From contig MU158614.1 of NCBI GenBank assembly GCA_015711895.1, forward strand, positions 9,993 through 16,108: 6,116 bases of DNA, given 5' to 3'. This DNA is from Candidatus Solincola tengchongensis. GTDB taxonomy: Bacteria > Actinomycetota > Geothermincolia > Geothermincolales > RBG-13-55-18. Below are positions 1 through 5,897 of the stretch, piece by piece (position 1 is the first letter of the stretch; every line of letters starts with the position of its first letter). Both the position numbers and the translations under genes were made by a program. The notes beneath the pieces are model-generated. The model did not search any database, had not been told where the DNA came from, and saw only the letters and a program-made list of their open reading frames with translations.

Positions 1-1386
1 ACCGTGGGAGAGGTGAACCGCCTGGCCGACGGCCTCCTCCAGGAGGTGGTCGTCTGGGTGGAAGGAGAGGTCTCCAACCTCAAACCTTATCCGCAGTATC
101 TCTTCTTCAGCCTCACCGAGGAAGAGGCCGTGCTGCCCTGCGTGATGTTCGGAGATGCGGCGAAGGAGGCTTCCTCCATCCTCCGGGAGGGAATGCGCGC
201 GCTGGCTCGTGGCCGCCTGGGAATCTATGTGCGCCGGGGTCAATACCGCATGAATGTGTATCAGTTGCAGGAGGCGGGGGAAGGCAGGTTGCGCCGGGAG
301 TTCTTCCGGCTCATGCGCAAGCTGTCCGCCGAGGGGCTTTTCGACGAGAGGCTCAAGCGTCCCCTTCCGCCGTATCCCGAGTCCATAGGCCTCATAACCA
401 GCCTGGAAGGGGCCGCCGTCCGCGATGTGGTCACCAACATCACCCGCAGGTACCCCTGCTGCCGCCTGTTCGTGCGAGGGGTGAGGGTCCAGGGAGAGGA
501 TGCGGTGGGGGACATCGTCTCCGCAATCGAGCTGTTCAACCGGGCATGCCCGGTGGACGTCCTCATCCTGGCCAGGGGCGGGGGATCCCTGGAGGACCTG
601 CAACCCTTCAACAGCGAGGAAGTGGTCAGGGCCATAAGGGGTTCGTCCATCCCCGTGGTCACCGGTGTGGGGCACGAGCCGGACCTGACCCTTGCCGACC
701 TGGCCGCCGACCACCGCGCCAGCACGCCCACCGGCGCGGCGGAGGCGGCTGTCCCCTCCACCGCGGAGGTGCTTTCCCTCTTGAAGCAGAAGGGGACCTC
801 CCTGGAGTCCGCCCTGCGCCGCATGCTCCACCGCCGGGAGAGGGAGCTGGCCGTCATGGGCTCCCGGAGGCCGTTCCGGGACCGGGAACTGGTGCTGGGA
901 GAGGCCGGGCAGCGTCTGGCGGAAGGGGAGGCGCTTATCCTGAACGGGATGCGCGGCGCCTTGCGGCGGATGGGGGCGGAGGTGGATGCCCACGCCCGTA
1001 CGCTGGTGCGCTTTCCCCGCGACTACCGTGACCTCCCCCGCCGTATCCATCACGCATACGAGAGGCTGCGGACCTCCTTCGACTCCTGGTGGAGGTGGAG
1101 GGAGAGGGAGCAGATGGCCGGGACAGAGGAGCTCCACATGCGGATGTCGAGCTTCCTTGCCGCGAGGAACAGCAGGCTGGAGCTGGCTGCGTCGCGCCTG
1201 GACGCCCTGAGCCCGCTGGCCGTGCTCTCCCGCGGTTACGCCATCGCCACCCGCAGGGGAGAGGTCAAGCCCCTCCGAGACAGCCGTGAGGTGGCCGAAG
1301 GAGAGGAGTTGGACGTGCGGCTCCACAGGGGCCGCCTGTTCTGCGAGGTAAGGGGACGAGAGGAGGAAGCGGAAGTGGAGCGATGA
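1..1386 (+). CDS. xseA: Exodeoxyribonuclease VII large subunit (5' end cut off)
   Basis: Catalytic subunit of exonuclease VII, which degrades single-stranded DNA from either end into acid-soluble oligonucleotides in the cytoplasm and acts with several XseB copies. Residue numbers count from the GTG at base 4. An N-terminal OB-fold lies at about 1-95 (VWVEGEVSN near 17). The catalytic core follows, with GLFDERLKRPLPPYP near 111-125, IGLITSLEGAAVRDV near 128-142, RGGGSLEDLQPFN near 191-203, and VGHEPDLTLADLAADHRASTPT near 222-243. A charged helical stretch leads to the C-terminal LSPLAVLSRGYAIATR motif near 406-421. The length (about 460 residues) is close to the E. coli protein. The GTG at 4 is probably not the start: the frame is open to base 1 and TVGEVNRL matches the internal TVSELN-type beginning of the family, so a few residues should lie upstream. 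xseB follows after 59 bp. Confidence 0.97.
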   Translation, partial: TVGEVNRLADGLLQEVVVWVEGEVSNLKPYPQYLFFSLTEEEAVLPCVMFGDAAKEASSILREGMRALARGRLGIYVRRGQYRMNVYQLQEAGEGRLRREFFRLMRKLSAEGLFDERLKRPLPPYPESIGLITSLEGAAVRDVVTNITRRYPCCRLFVRGVRVQGEDAVGDIVSAIELFNRACPVDVLILARGGGSLEDLQPFNSEEVVRAIRGSSIPVVTGVGHEPDLTLADLAADHRASTPTGAAEAAVPSTAEVLSLLKQKGTSLESALRRMLHRRERELAVMGSRRPFRDRELVLGEAGQRLAEGEALILNGMRGALRRMGAEVDAHARTLVRFPRDYRDLPRRIHHAYERLRTSFDSWWRWREREQMAGTEELHMRMSSFLAARNSRLELAASRLDALSPLAVLSRGYAIATRRGEVKPLRDSREVAEGEELDVRLHRGRLFCEVRGREEEAEVER

Positions 1387-1428
1387 GGCCGGGGGCGCCT
1401 TTCCCGTGATGTAGGCCGCTTTTCTTTT

Positions 1429-1435
1429 AAGGGGG
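1429..1435 (+). promoter_or_regulatory. Ribosome binding site of xseB
   Basis: The purine run AAGGGGG lies 10 nt before the TTG at 1446. An in-frame TAA at 1428-1430 rules out any start further upstream, so this site supports TTG over the ATG at 1473. Confidence 0.55.
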
Positions 1436-1445
1436 TGTTGCGAGG

Positions 1446-1694
1446 TTGGAAGAGATTACCTTCGGGGGCATCATGCGGAGGCTGGAGGAGATCGCATCGG
1501 CCCTGGAGAAGCAGGACCTTGAGCTGGAGGAAGGCCTCAAGCTCTTCGAGGAGGGCGTGAAGCTCGTCCGCGAGGCCCGGAGAAGGCTCACCGAGGCCGG
1601 AGCCCGGGTGGAGAAGCTCATCGGCAGCCTCGAGGAGGAGCTGACCACGGAGGAGTTCCGGATGCGGGAAGAGGAGGAAAGCGGGAATGATTGA
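1446..1694 (+). CDS. xseB: Exodeoxyribonuclease VII small subunit
   Basis: Small helical subunit that binds the elongated C-terminal part of XseA in exonuclease VII. The 82-residue length is typical. The family pattern is clear: FGGIMRRLEEIASALEKQDLELEE, then the hallmark LKLFEEGVKLVREARRRL and a C-terminal acidic helix, giving a two-helix hairpin of heptad character. The TTG start is chosen because the family-conserved F..I..RLEEI begins only a few residues after it, an in-frame TAA (1428-1430) blocks extension upstream, and AAGGGGG precedes it by 10 nt. The in-frame ATG at 1473 would remove conserved N-terminal residues. It lies 59 bp behind xseA with no clear terminator or promoter between, so co-transcription is likely. 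The rare start codon may set the subunit ratio, which is inference. Confidence 0.95.
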   Translation: MEEITFGGIMRRLEEIASALEKQDLELEEGLKLFEEGVKLVREARRRLTEAGARVEKLIGSLEEELTTEEFRMREEEESGND

Positions 1695-1710
1695 GGCCCA
1701 TTCGGCCTCA
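1692..1710 (+). terminator. Stem-loop at the xseB stop codon
   Basis: The perfect 7-bp inverted repeat TGAGGCC / GGCCTCA has a 5-nt loop and starts on the xseB stop codon. No T run follows, so it is not a canonical intrinsic terminator. It could still end or protect the 3' end of the xseAB message, as many GC-rich organisms use hairpins without T tracts. Confidence 0.3.
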
Positions 1711-1717
1711 CGTAGCG

Positions 1718-1723
1718 TATAAT
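1718..1723 (+). promoter_or_regulatory. -10 box of a probable promoter for the leader and LCP gene
   Basis: A perfect TATAAT hexamer. No good -35 sits at 16-18 bp; the nearest TTGACA-like hexamer, TTGAGG at 1691-1696, is 21 bp away and overlaps the preceding stem-loop. Transcription would begin around 1730, just before the long-range paired element, and leave an untranslated leader of a little over 200 nt in front of the LCP gene. Confidence 0.45.
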
Positions 1724-1734
1724 CATGTACCGTA

Positions 1735-1859
1735 CGACGTAATGGTTCCCGGAGGGAAGGATAACCGACCGCCATGCCTCGTGAGGAGGGCGGGACGCGG
1801 GCCCTCCCGGCCGGCGGTTCCGGGAGGCAATCGGAACCCCTTGGTAGGGAACCGCGTCG
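1735..1859 (+). ncRNA. Candidate structured leader RNA, class not recognised
   Basis: Seen directly: a long-range helix joins 1735-1739 (CGACG) to 1855-1859 (CGTCG) and, past a TAA bulge, 1743-1750 (TGGTTCCC) to 1847-1854 (GGGAACCG), 13 pairs including one wobble. Inside it, 1768-1773 pairs with 1813-1818, 1776-1778 with 1809-1811, and 1785-1791 (GGAGGGC) with 1801-1807, forming one long arm. A further hairpin pairs 1816-1822 (GGTTCCG) with 1832-1838 (CGGAACC) and shares bases 1816-1818 with that arm. GGTTCC and GGAACC each occur twice, so alternative folds compete. The element follows a TATAAT box and precedes a cell-wall gene, which suits a cis-regulatory leader, but no known riboswitch core was recognised. 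The GC-rich sequence raises the chance of fortuitous pairing. Confidence 0.4.
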
Positions 1860-1943
1860 AAAGCGCATAAGAGGTGACAAGCTCGTTCGGGCCCCGGGGA
1901 CGCCCGCGCACGGGAAAGCGAGCGGATAAGGTCAAAAGCGCAA

Positions 1944-3293
1944 ATGAAGAGGCAAGAACGTTTGAAACTGCGCAAGAGGAGGAGGATGAAGCGGCTCCTC
2001 CAGCTGATGGTGGCCCTTGTGCTCCTGGGCGGGCTGGTCGTGGGGACCCTTAACTTCGACGCCGTCAAGAGTTGGGCGGCCAAGCATTACCTGCGGGTGC
2101 GCTTCCAGCCCGCGGTTATCGCCCCGGAGGACAACCCGGACCTCTTCGCCGAGCTCAGCAAGTGGCACAACCCGGAAGAAAACCTCAACCTCCTGCTCAT
2201 AGGTATAGACCGGGGAAGCGTTCCCGGTGAGGAGGGCTACACCCGCAGCGACGTCATGATCGTGGCCTCGGTGAACGTGAAGGCCAAGAGGGCCGTGCTG
2301 GTGTCCATTCCCCGGGATACCAAGGTCACCATCCCGGGATACGGCACGGAAAAGATAAACGCCGCCCACTCCTTCAAGGGCCCGGCGGGCGCGGTGGAGG
2401 CGGTGGAGAAGCTCAGCGGCCTGGACATCCACCATTACGCCGAGGTGGACTTCGAGGCCTTCAAGAACATCGTGGACGCCATGGGAGGGGTTCCCTTCCA
2501 CCTCGACGTCACCATCAACGACCCCAAGGTGGGATACCTGGAGAAGGGCGACCACCTGCTGAACGGTCAGCAAGCCCTTATCCTGGTGCGCAGCCGAAAG
2601 CTTCCCCGCGGGGACCTGGACCGCATAGAACACCAGAAGGCCTTTCTGAAGGCGGTGATGGAGAAGGCGGTCTCCATCCGGGACATCCAGGCCCTCCTCA
2701 AGATACTGGACACCGCCGTGCGCTACCTGGAGACCACGCTGGAGCCGGACCTGATCTTCACCCTGGCGGAGGCCCTGCAGGGGATGAAGGTGGAGGACGT
2801 TGAGTTCGCCACCATCCCAGGGACCATGCCGGAGCCGGCTCCCGGTGAGCCCTGGTATTTCATCTACGACCAGAAAGGGACCGCGGAACTGTTCTCCAAC
2901 GTCAAGAAGTACTGCAGCACCAAGACGCCGGAGGAAAGGCAGGCAGAGCTCGAGAAGCAGGAGCTCTACCAGCGCACGGGAGGGGAGGCACAGGTGGACC
3001 GCTCCCTGGTCAATCTGGCGGTCCTCAACGGGGTGCGTTGGGAGGGCATGGCCGCTAAAGTGGCGGAGAAGATGCGGGAGAAAGGTTACAAGAATATCAA
3101 GATAGGGAACACGGTCCACGCTTACGAGGACACCACCGTCTATTACGCTCCCGGTTTCGCCGACGCGGCCCGGGTGGTGGCCAGGGACCTCGACCCGGAT
3201 GCCGACTTCCGGGTGGTCCAGGACCAGGACGTGGCCATCACCTATGATGCGGACGTCATCCTGGTCATAGGGAAGGACTACCTGAACCCCTGA
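1944..3293 (+). CDS. LCP (LytR-CpsA-Psr) family protein with LytR_C domain
   Basis: LCP proteins transfer undecaprenyl-linked glycopolymers (teichoic acids, capsule or arabinogalactan-type polymers) onto peptidoglycan at the outer face of the membrane. The 449 residues begin with a very basic cytoplasmic tail (1-18), one membrane helix (about 18-34), and an extracytoplasmic linker. The LCP domain spans about 80-245: LLLIGIDR (83-90), RSDVMIVASV (101-110), VSIPRDTKV (120-128), EKINAAH (136-142), the GG pair at 181-182, and the active-site stretch from R216-x-R218 through D224 and R227 to Q231, matching pyrophosphate-binding arginines and glutamine of the family. A Lys/Glu-rich linker leads to the LytR_C domain (about 353-446, VNLAVLNGVRWEGMAAKVAEKM). 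H230 occupies a position that is often Arg. The start at 1944 keeps the basic tail; ATG 1986 is the alternative. It probably has its own promoter and a long leader. The polymer it handles cannot be told from sequence. Confidence 0.95.
   Translation: MKRQERLKLRKRRRMKRLLQLMVALVLLGGLVVGTLNFDAVKSWAAKHYLRVRFQPAVIAPEDNPDLFAELSKWHNPEENLNLLLIGIDRGSVPGEEGYTRSDVMIVASVNVKAKRAVLVSIPRDTKVTIPGYGTEKINAAHSFKGPAGAVEAVEKLSGLDIHHYAEVDFEAFKNIVDAMGGVPFHLDVTINDPKVGYLEKGDHLLNGQQALILVRSRKLPRGDLDRIEHQKAFLKAVMEKAVSIRDIQALLKILDTAVRYLETTLEPDLIFTLAEALQGMKVEDVEFATIPGTMPEPAPGEPWYFIYDQKGTAELFSNVKKYCSTKTPEERQAELEKQELYQRTGGEAQVDRSLVNLAVLNGVRWEGMAAKVAEKMREKGYKNIKIGNTVHAYEDTTVYYAPGFADAARVVARDLDPDADFRVVQDQDVAITYDADVILVIGKDYLNP
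1975..1985 (+). promoter_or_regulatory. Purine tract that could serve an alternative LCP start
   Basis: AGAGGAGGAGG directly precedes the in-frame ATG at 1986, while the ATG at 1944 has only a weak AAGG 12 nt upstream. The tract also encodes the Lys/Arg residues expected before the membrane anchor of LCP proteins, so it may be coding rather than a ribosome site. Confidence 0.25.
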
Positions 3294-3447
3294 GACCGGC
3301 TCAAAGCCACACCCTCCTATCGGAAACCCCCATCCCGGTCCTTATGGAGTGCGGGAATGGAAAGGATTGCCATCTCCTCGCCATAGGCGCTCCAGAAGCT
3401 GCGCTTCGGGAACCCCTCCATCCCCGCGCCTTGTTCTCTCTGTGTAG

Positions 3448-3453
3448 TAGAAT
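3448..3453 (+). promoter_or_regulatory. Possible -10 box for the EamA transporter gene
   Basis: TAGAAT followed by GGCGT resembles the TATAATGGCGT at 4716 in front of the lipoprotein gene, and both lie some 40-50 bp before the start codon of the gene they precede. No convincing -35 is present at 16-18 bp. The rest of the gap 3294-3500 shows only a small GGCT/AGCC hairpin after the LCP stop. Confidence 0.3.
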
Positions 3454-3500
3454 GGCGTGCGGATCGCGGAGAGTCCGACTTGCCGAGGGAAGGGGGACGC

Positions 3501-4421
3501 TTGGCCGGCGATTCGAGGAGGGGCGGCTACCTGATGGTGCTGGGGGCCATCGTCCTCTTCAGCACCATCGAGGTGGTATCGCGTTACCTCCAGTCCGGCA
3601 CCGGCTTTCAGACTCCTCTGGAGCCGGAACAGGTAGCCGCCCTTCGCTTCATCCTCGGCGGACTTTTCCTGCTCCCCGCGGTCGTTGTGGGAGGGAAGCG
3701 CAGGAGGTCAGTCTTTCGGGTCTTGCGCCTGCACATGCCGGCCGTGGCCTTCCTCGGTGCCGTGGGCGTGTTCCTGGGTTTCTACCTCTTTCACCGTGGG
3801 ATTGCCCTCTCCGATGCCTCCTCGGCGGCGGTCATATTCTCCGTCAACCCCGTGTTCACCGCCCTCCTGGCCTCGCTGGTCCTCAGGGAGAGGATACGCT
3901 TCAGGGCCTGGCTGGGCGTTGCCCTGGGGCTGGTGGGAGCGCTGGCCGCCTTGACCGGTTTCCGCTTCACCGGCCTTCTTTCGCGGGATGAATTCCTGGG
4001 GCATGCCATGGTGCTCGGTTCCGCCGGGTGCTGGGCGGTATATACCGTGTACGGCAAGAGGTATGCCGAGGAGTTCGGCGGCCTCACCGTCTCCTTTTGG
4101 AGCATCGCCACCGGATCGCTCCTCTTCTCCGTCTTCCTGGCACTGAAGGGCGGATGGAAGGACGTGACGGCATACCATCCCGCGACCTGGGGCTGGCTCA
4201 TCTACCTGGGAGCGGTTACAGTGGGGCTCGGATACCTCCTTTATTTCGGGGGGATGAGAAGGGTGGAGGCCTCGCGTGGAGCGAGCCTCTTCTACCTTAA
4301 GCCCGTGCTGGCCCTCTTTCTGGCCCGCTTGTTCTTGGGGGAGACGGTCACCTGGACCCTGGGCCTGGCCGCCGCCCTGGTGGCCTTCTCCATCCTCCTG
4401 GTTACCCGTAACCGTGCCTGA
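3501..4421 (+). CDS. EamA/DMT-superfamily membrane transporter
   Basis: Member of the drug/metabolite transporter superfamily, ten-helix inner-membrane permeases that usually export metabolites or amino acids; the substrate is not predictable. The protein is 306 residues from this TTG, the normal size. Ten hydrophobic segments fall near residues 10-30, 44-63, 78-97, 105-128, 135-153, 166-184, 197-214, 231-248, 258-277 and 284-301. They form two EamA repeats, each ending in the typical helix-P-helix-E pattern: NPVFTALLASLVLRE and LKPVLALFLARLFLGE. The TTG at 3501 is chosen for the AGGGAAGGGGG 4 nt upstream and a short basic tail (SRRGGY) before helix 1. TTG 3480 (GGAGAG upstream) and ATG 3534 (GAGGAGGGG upstream) are possible alternatives. 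It stands alone, more than 180 bp from the LCP gene and 340 bp from the lipoprotein gene, so a separate transcription unit is likely. Confidence 0.92.
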   Translation: MAGDSRRGGYLMVLGAIVLFSTIEVVSRYLQSGTGFQTPLEPEQVAALRFILGGLFLLPAVVVGGKRRRSVFRVLRLHMPAVAFLGAVGVFLGFYLFHRGIALSDASSAAVIFSVNPVFTALLASLVLRERIRFRAWLGVALGLVGALAALTGFRFTGLLSRDEFLGHAMVLGSAGCWAVYTVYGKRYAEEFGGLTVSFWSIATGSLLFSVFLALKGGWKDVTAYHPATWGWLIYLGAVTVGLGYLLYFGGMRRVEASRGASLFYLKPVLALFLARLFLGETVTWTLGLAAALVAFSILLVTRNRA

Positions 4422-4634
4422 AAGGAATGGATGGAGCGCCTTTGAGGACTCCCTCCCGCCCCCGATCCTCACCGGATTGATCGGCCCCCTCGTTTGGTGG
4501 CCCTTGAACGGGGTTTAGAGATCAAGACCGACGAAGATCTCAACGGAGGAGGACTCTTCCTCTCGTATGAGGCCGAGCTTCCTGTCCCGCGCGCTTTTTC
4601 GCCCTTTAACCGGAGAGGTCCGGGCCGCGTCTCT

Positions 4635-4681
4635 GCGGGAAGGAAGCCCCGCTCTCGGTCCCGCATGAGATCCCGCTTTTT
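4635..4681 (+). terminator. Terminator-like hairpin with T run
   Basis: GCGGGA (4635-4640) can pair with TCCCGC at 4671-4676, which is directly followed by TTTTT, or with the identical TCCCGC at 4659-4664. The first choice has the order of an intrinsic terminator but a long 30-nt loop; the second has an 18-nt loop and no T run. It may end transcripts from the EamA side before the lipoprotein promoter. Because of the short stem this is tentative. Confidence 0.3.
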
Positions 4682-4712
4682 GACCGCGAGGAAAGGCGGC
4701 GGTCCTGCCGAA

Positions 4713-4721
4713 TGCTATAAT
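4713..4721 (+). promoter_or_regulatory. Extended -10 promoter of the BMP lipoprotein gene
   Basis: TGCTATAAT is a perfect extended -10 element (TGn plus TATAAT), which can work without a -35. No -35-like hexamer lies at 16-18 bp; TTGACC at 4680-4685 is 30 bp away, too far for standard sigma contact. Transcription would start near 4728 and give a leader of roughly 35 nt containing the GGAG ribosome site at 4752-4755. Confidence 0.55.
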
Positions 4722-4761
4722 GGCGTCGGGTTCGACGGGATGTCTCTATCTGGAGTTATAG

Positions 4762-5796
4762 GTGAGAGCGAAAAAAGCGTTGCCGTCCTCTTCGATTCCC
4801 CGTCTGGTTACCATTTTCTGCCTCCTGCTCCTCGCTTTCCTCGGTAGTTCCTGTTCCCGCTCCGGCGGGCCGTCACGCAGCGTTCTGGTCCTGGGGTTCC
4901 GCGAGGGGATCGCCGGAAGGGAACGCAATTCTCTTCTGGATTACGGCTGCCGGAAGGCAGGCTCGGAGCTGGGTCTGGAGACGGAGCTTGTCGTGCCCGG
5001 GCCTTGGGAGGGAGCCGATGCGTACGCGAGGCCGGAGGACCCCTCACTGTGGATGCTCCTGAGCTGTGGGGAGGAGCCGGCCGCAGGCGGCAACCTTTCC
5101 CGGGACGGGAGTCCCGTTTCCCATACGGTAATCCTGGACTATCCTGGAAACTCGGTCCCACCGGGAGGGGAAGGCAATGCCTACATCCGTTACCGAGTGG
5201 AGGAAGGGGCCTACCTCTGCGGTTTTCTCGCCGGCAGGCTCACCTCGGGAAGCGATCACCCGCTCGTCAACCGCCTGCCGGTGGTGGCCTTCATAGGCTG
5301 CGCCGGCGACCCCCGCACCGCCCGTTACCAGACCGGTTTCGTGCGTGGGGCCCTGGCCGCCAACCCCCAGGTCAACCCACTCTCCTACCTGGTGGGCGAC
5401 TGCCGCGATGAGGCTCAGGGAAGCGCCTTCGCCCAGGACGCGGCCAGAAAGGGAGCGGACATCGTCTTCTGCACCCCGGGAGACTTCAGCGACGGGGTTC
5501 TCCGAGCCGCCCAGTCCCTGGGCCTGCTGGTCATCCTGGCGGGAAGCGACCGTTCGGCGGAATCGCCCTCCCACGTGCTCACCTCCCTCATCCTGCGCGA
5601 CGACAACGCCCTCTTCCGTGCAGTGTACCTGGCGCTGAGGGACGACCTGAGGCCGGGGTTGCAGGAATGGGGGGTCCGGGAGGGGGTATGGGCTCTGGCG
5701 CCCTTCCGGGGCCATGATGTGTATATCCGGCGCGAACTCAAGGAAGCGCTTGCCGTGGAGGAGGAGAAGGTGGCGGACATGAAGCTCTCCCCTTGA
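4762..5796 (+). CDS. BMP-family (PnrA/BmpA-like) substrate-binding lipoprotein
   Basis: The basic membrane protein family are lipid-anchored periplasmic-binding-type proteins, mostly binding nucleosides for ABC importers; some act as sensors. The 344-residue product has a basic start (MRAKK), a hydrophobic stretch (about 14-27) and a lipobox LGSSC with lipid-modifiable Cys31. The BMP domain is clearest at about 146-290: EEGAYLCGFLAGRLTS, VVAFIGCAGDPRTARYQTGFVRGALAANP, then DEAQGSAFAQDAARKGADIVF, SDGVLRAAQSLGLLVILAGSDRS and a VLTSLILRDDNALFRAVYLAL stretch. The N-terminal lobe (about 40-140) is degenerate: the usual DxSFN nucleoside-contact signature reads GRERNS near 52-57. The GTG start fits GGAG 6 nt upstream and an extended -10 promoter. 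No permease or ATPase gene adjoins it in this window, so it may partner genes elsewhere or be a stand-alone binding protein; its ligand is unknown. Confidence 0.88.
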   Translation: MRAKKALPSSSIPRLVTIFCLLLLAFLGSSCSRSGGPSRSVLVLGFREGIAGRERNSLLDYGCRKAGSELGLETELVVPGPWEGADAYARPEDPSLWMLLSCGEEPAAGGNLSRDGSPVSHTVILDYPGNSVPPGGEGNAYIRYRVEEGAYLCGFLAGRLTSGSDHPLVNRLPVVAFIGCAGDPRTARYQTGFVRGALAANPQVNPLSYLVGDCRDEAQGSAFAQDAARKGADIVFCTPGDFSDGVLRAAQSLGLLVILAGSDRSAESPSHVLTSLILRDDNALFRAVYLALRDDLRPGLQEWGVREGVWALAPFRGHDVYIRRELKEALAVEEEKVADMKLSP

Positions 5797-5836
5797 GGTC
5801 CCTTGAGGTCGGATTTCCTCGAGGTCCCTCGAGGCC
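5791..5836 (+). repeat. Four copies of a 10-bp palindromic repeat forming a hairpin
   Basis: CCTTGAGGTC stands twice in tandem (5791-5800, 5801-5810), then GGATTT, then CCTCGAGGTC and CCTCGAGGCC (5817-5826, 5827-5836). Copy 1 can pair with copy 4 and copy 2 with copy 3 (8 bp each, one central T-G wobble), with a TC/TC internal loop and an 8-nt apical loop. The first copy contains the TGA stop of the lipoprotein gene. No T run follows. It may act as a terminator or mRNA 3' stabiliser between the convergent genes. Confidence 0.6.
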
Positions 5837-5852
5837 GGACCGTCCCTGCAAA

Positions 5853-5878
5853 CTCGCGGTAAGGCATGCCTCGCGGTA
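5853..5878. repeat. CTCGCGGTA direct repeats flanking a GGCATGCC palindrome
   Basis: CTCGCGGTA occurs at 5853-5861 and 5870-5878, 17 bp apart, and the 8-bp palindrome GGCATGCC (5863-5870) lies between them and overlaps the second copy by one base. The arrangement is operator-like, but it sits between two convergent stop codons, where a repressor site would be unexpected. Role unknown. Confidence 0.4.
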
Positions 5879-5897
5879 TTCCGGCAACAAGGCAACT

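Larger units (their letters stand above)
4422..4761 (+). other. 340-bp intergenic region without a convincing gene
   Basis: Open frames cross this stretch on both strands, but their translations are Arg/Pro/Ser-rich, match no family I know, and run into the start of the lipoprotein gene. Inverted repeats seen are CCGATC/GATCGG (4462-4467 with 4479-4484), GAGATC/GATCTC (4518-4523 with 4536-4541), GAGGA/TCCTC (4546-4550 with 4558-4562), and the GCGGGA/TCCCGC hairpin listed separately. The right end holds the extended -10 promoter and ribosome site of the next gene. No tRNA or recognised riboswitch core was found. Confidence 0.6.

Noticed and set aside
1735..1859. c-di-AMP (ydaO) riboswitch or SRP RNA in the LCP leader
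   Set aside because: GGAGGCAAT and CCGGAGGGAAGG fragments recall these RNAs, but the conserved CAGCTAAC core of ydaO and the CCGGAAGGAAGCAGC core of SRP RNA are absent.
1932..3119. 395-codon minus-strand open frame opposite the LCP gene
   Set aside because: It is antisense to a clear LCP protein; the translation is His/Leu/Val-rich without family motifs, as expected for the mirror of an acidic, GC-biased gene.
3344..3991. 215-codon plus-strand frame that begins before the EamA gene
   Set aside because: It starts in the gap but runs mostly out of frame through the transporter, with Arg/Pro/Gly-rich content and no motif.
3708..4472. 254-codon minus-strand open frame opposite the EamA gene
   Set aside because: Gln/Gly/Glu/His-rich translation typical of the antisense of a membrane protein; no domain.
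4680..4685. TTGACC as -35 box of the lipoprotein promoter
   Set aside because: It is 30 bp from the -10 box, beyond the usable spacing; the extended -10 is enough to explain promoter activity.
4494..4847. 117-codon plus-strand frame in the 4422-4761 gap
   Set aside because: Arg/Pro/Ser-rich, no family resemblance, no good ribosome site, and it overlaps the promoter and signal peptide of the lipoprotein gene.
5044..5895. 283-codon minus-strand open frame opposite the BMP lipoprotein
   Set aside because: Low-complexity composition, no recognisable motif, and it overlaps a well-supported plus-strand gene.
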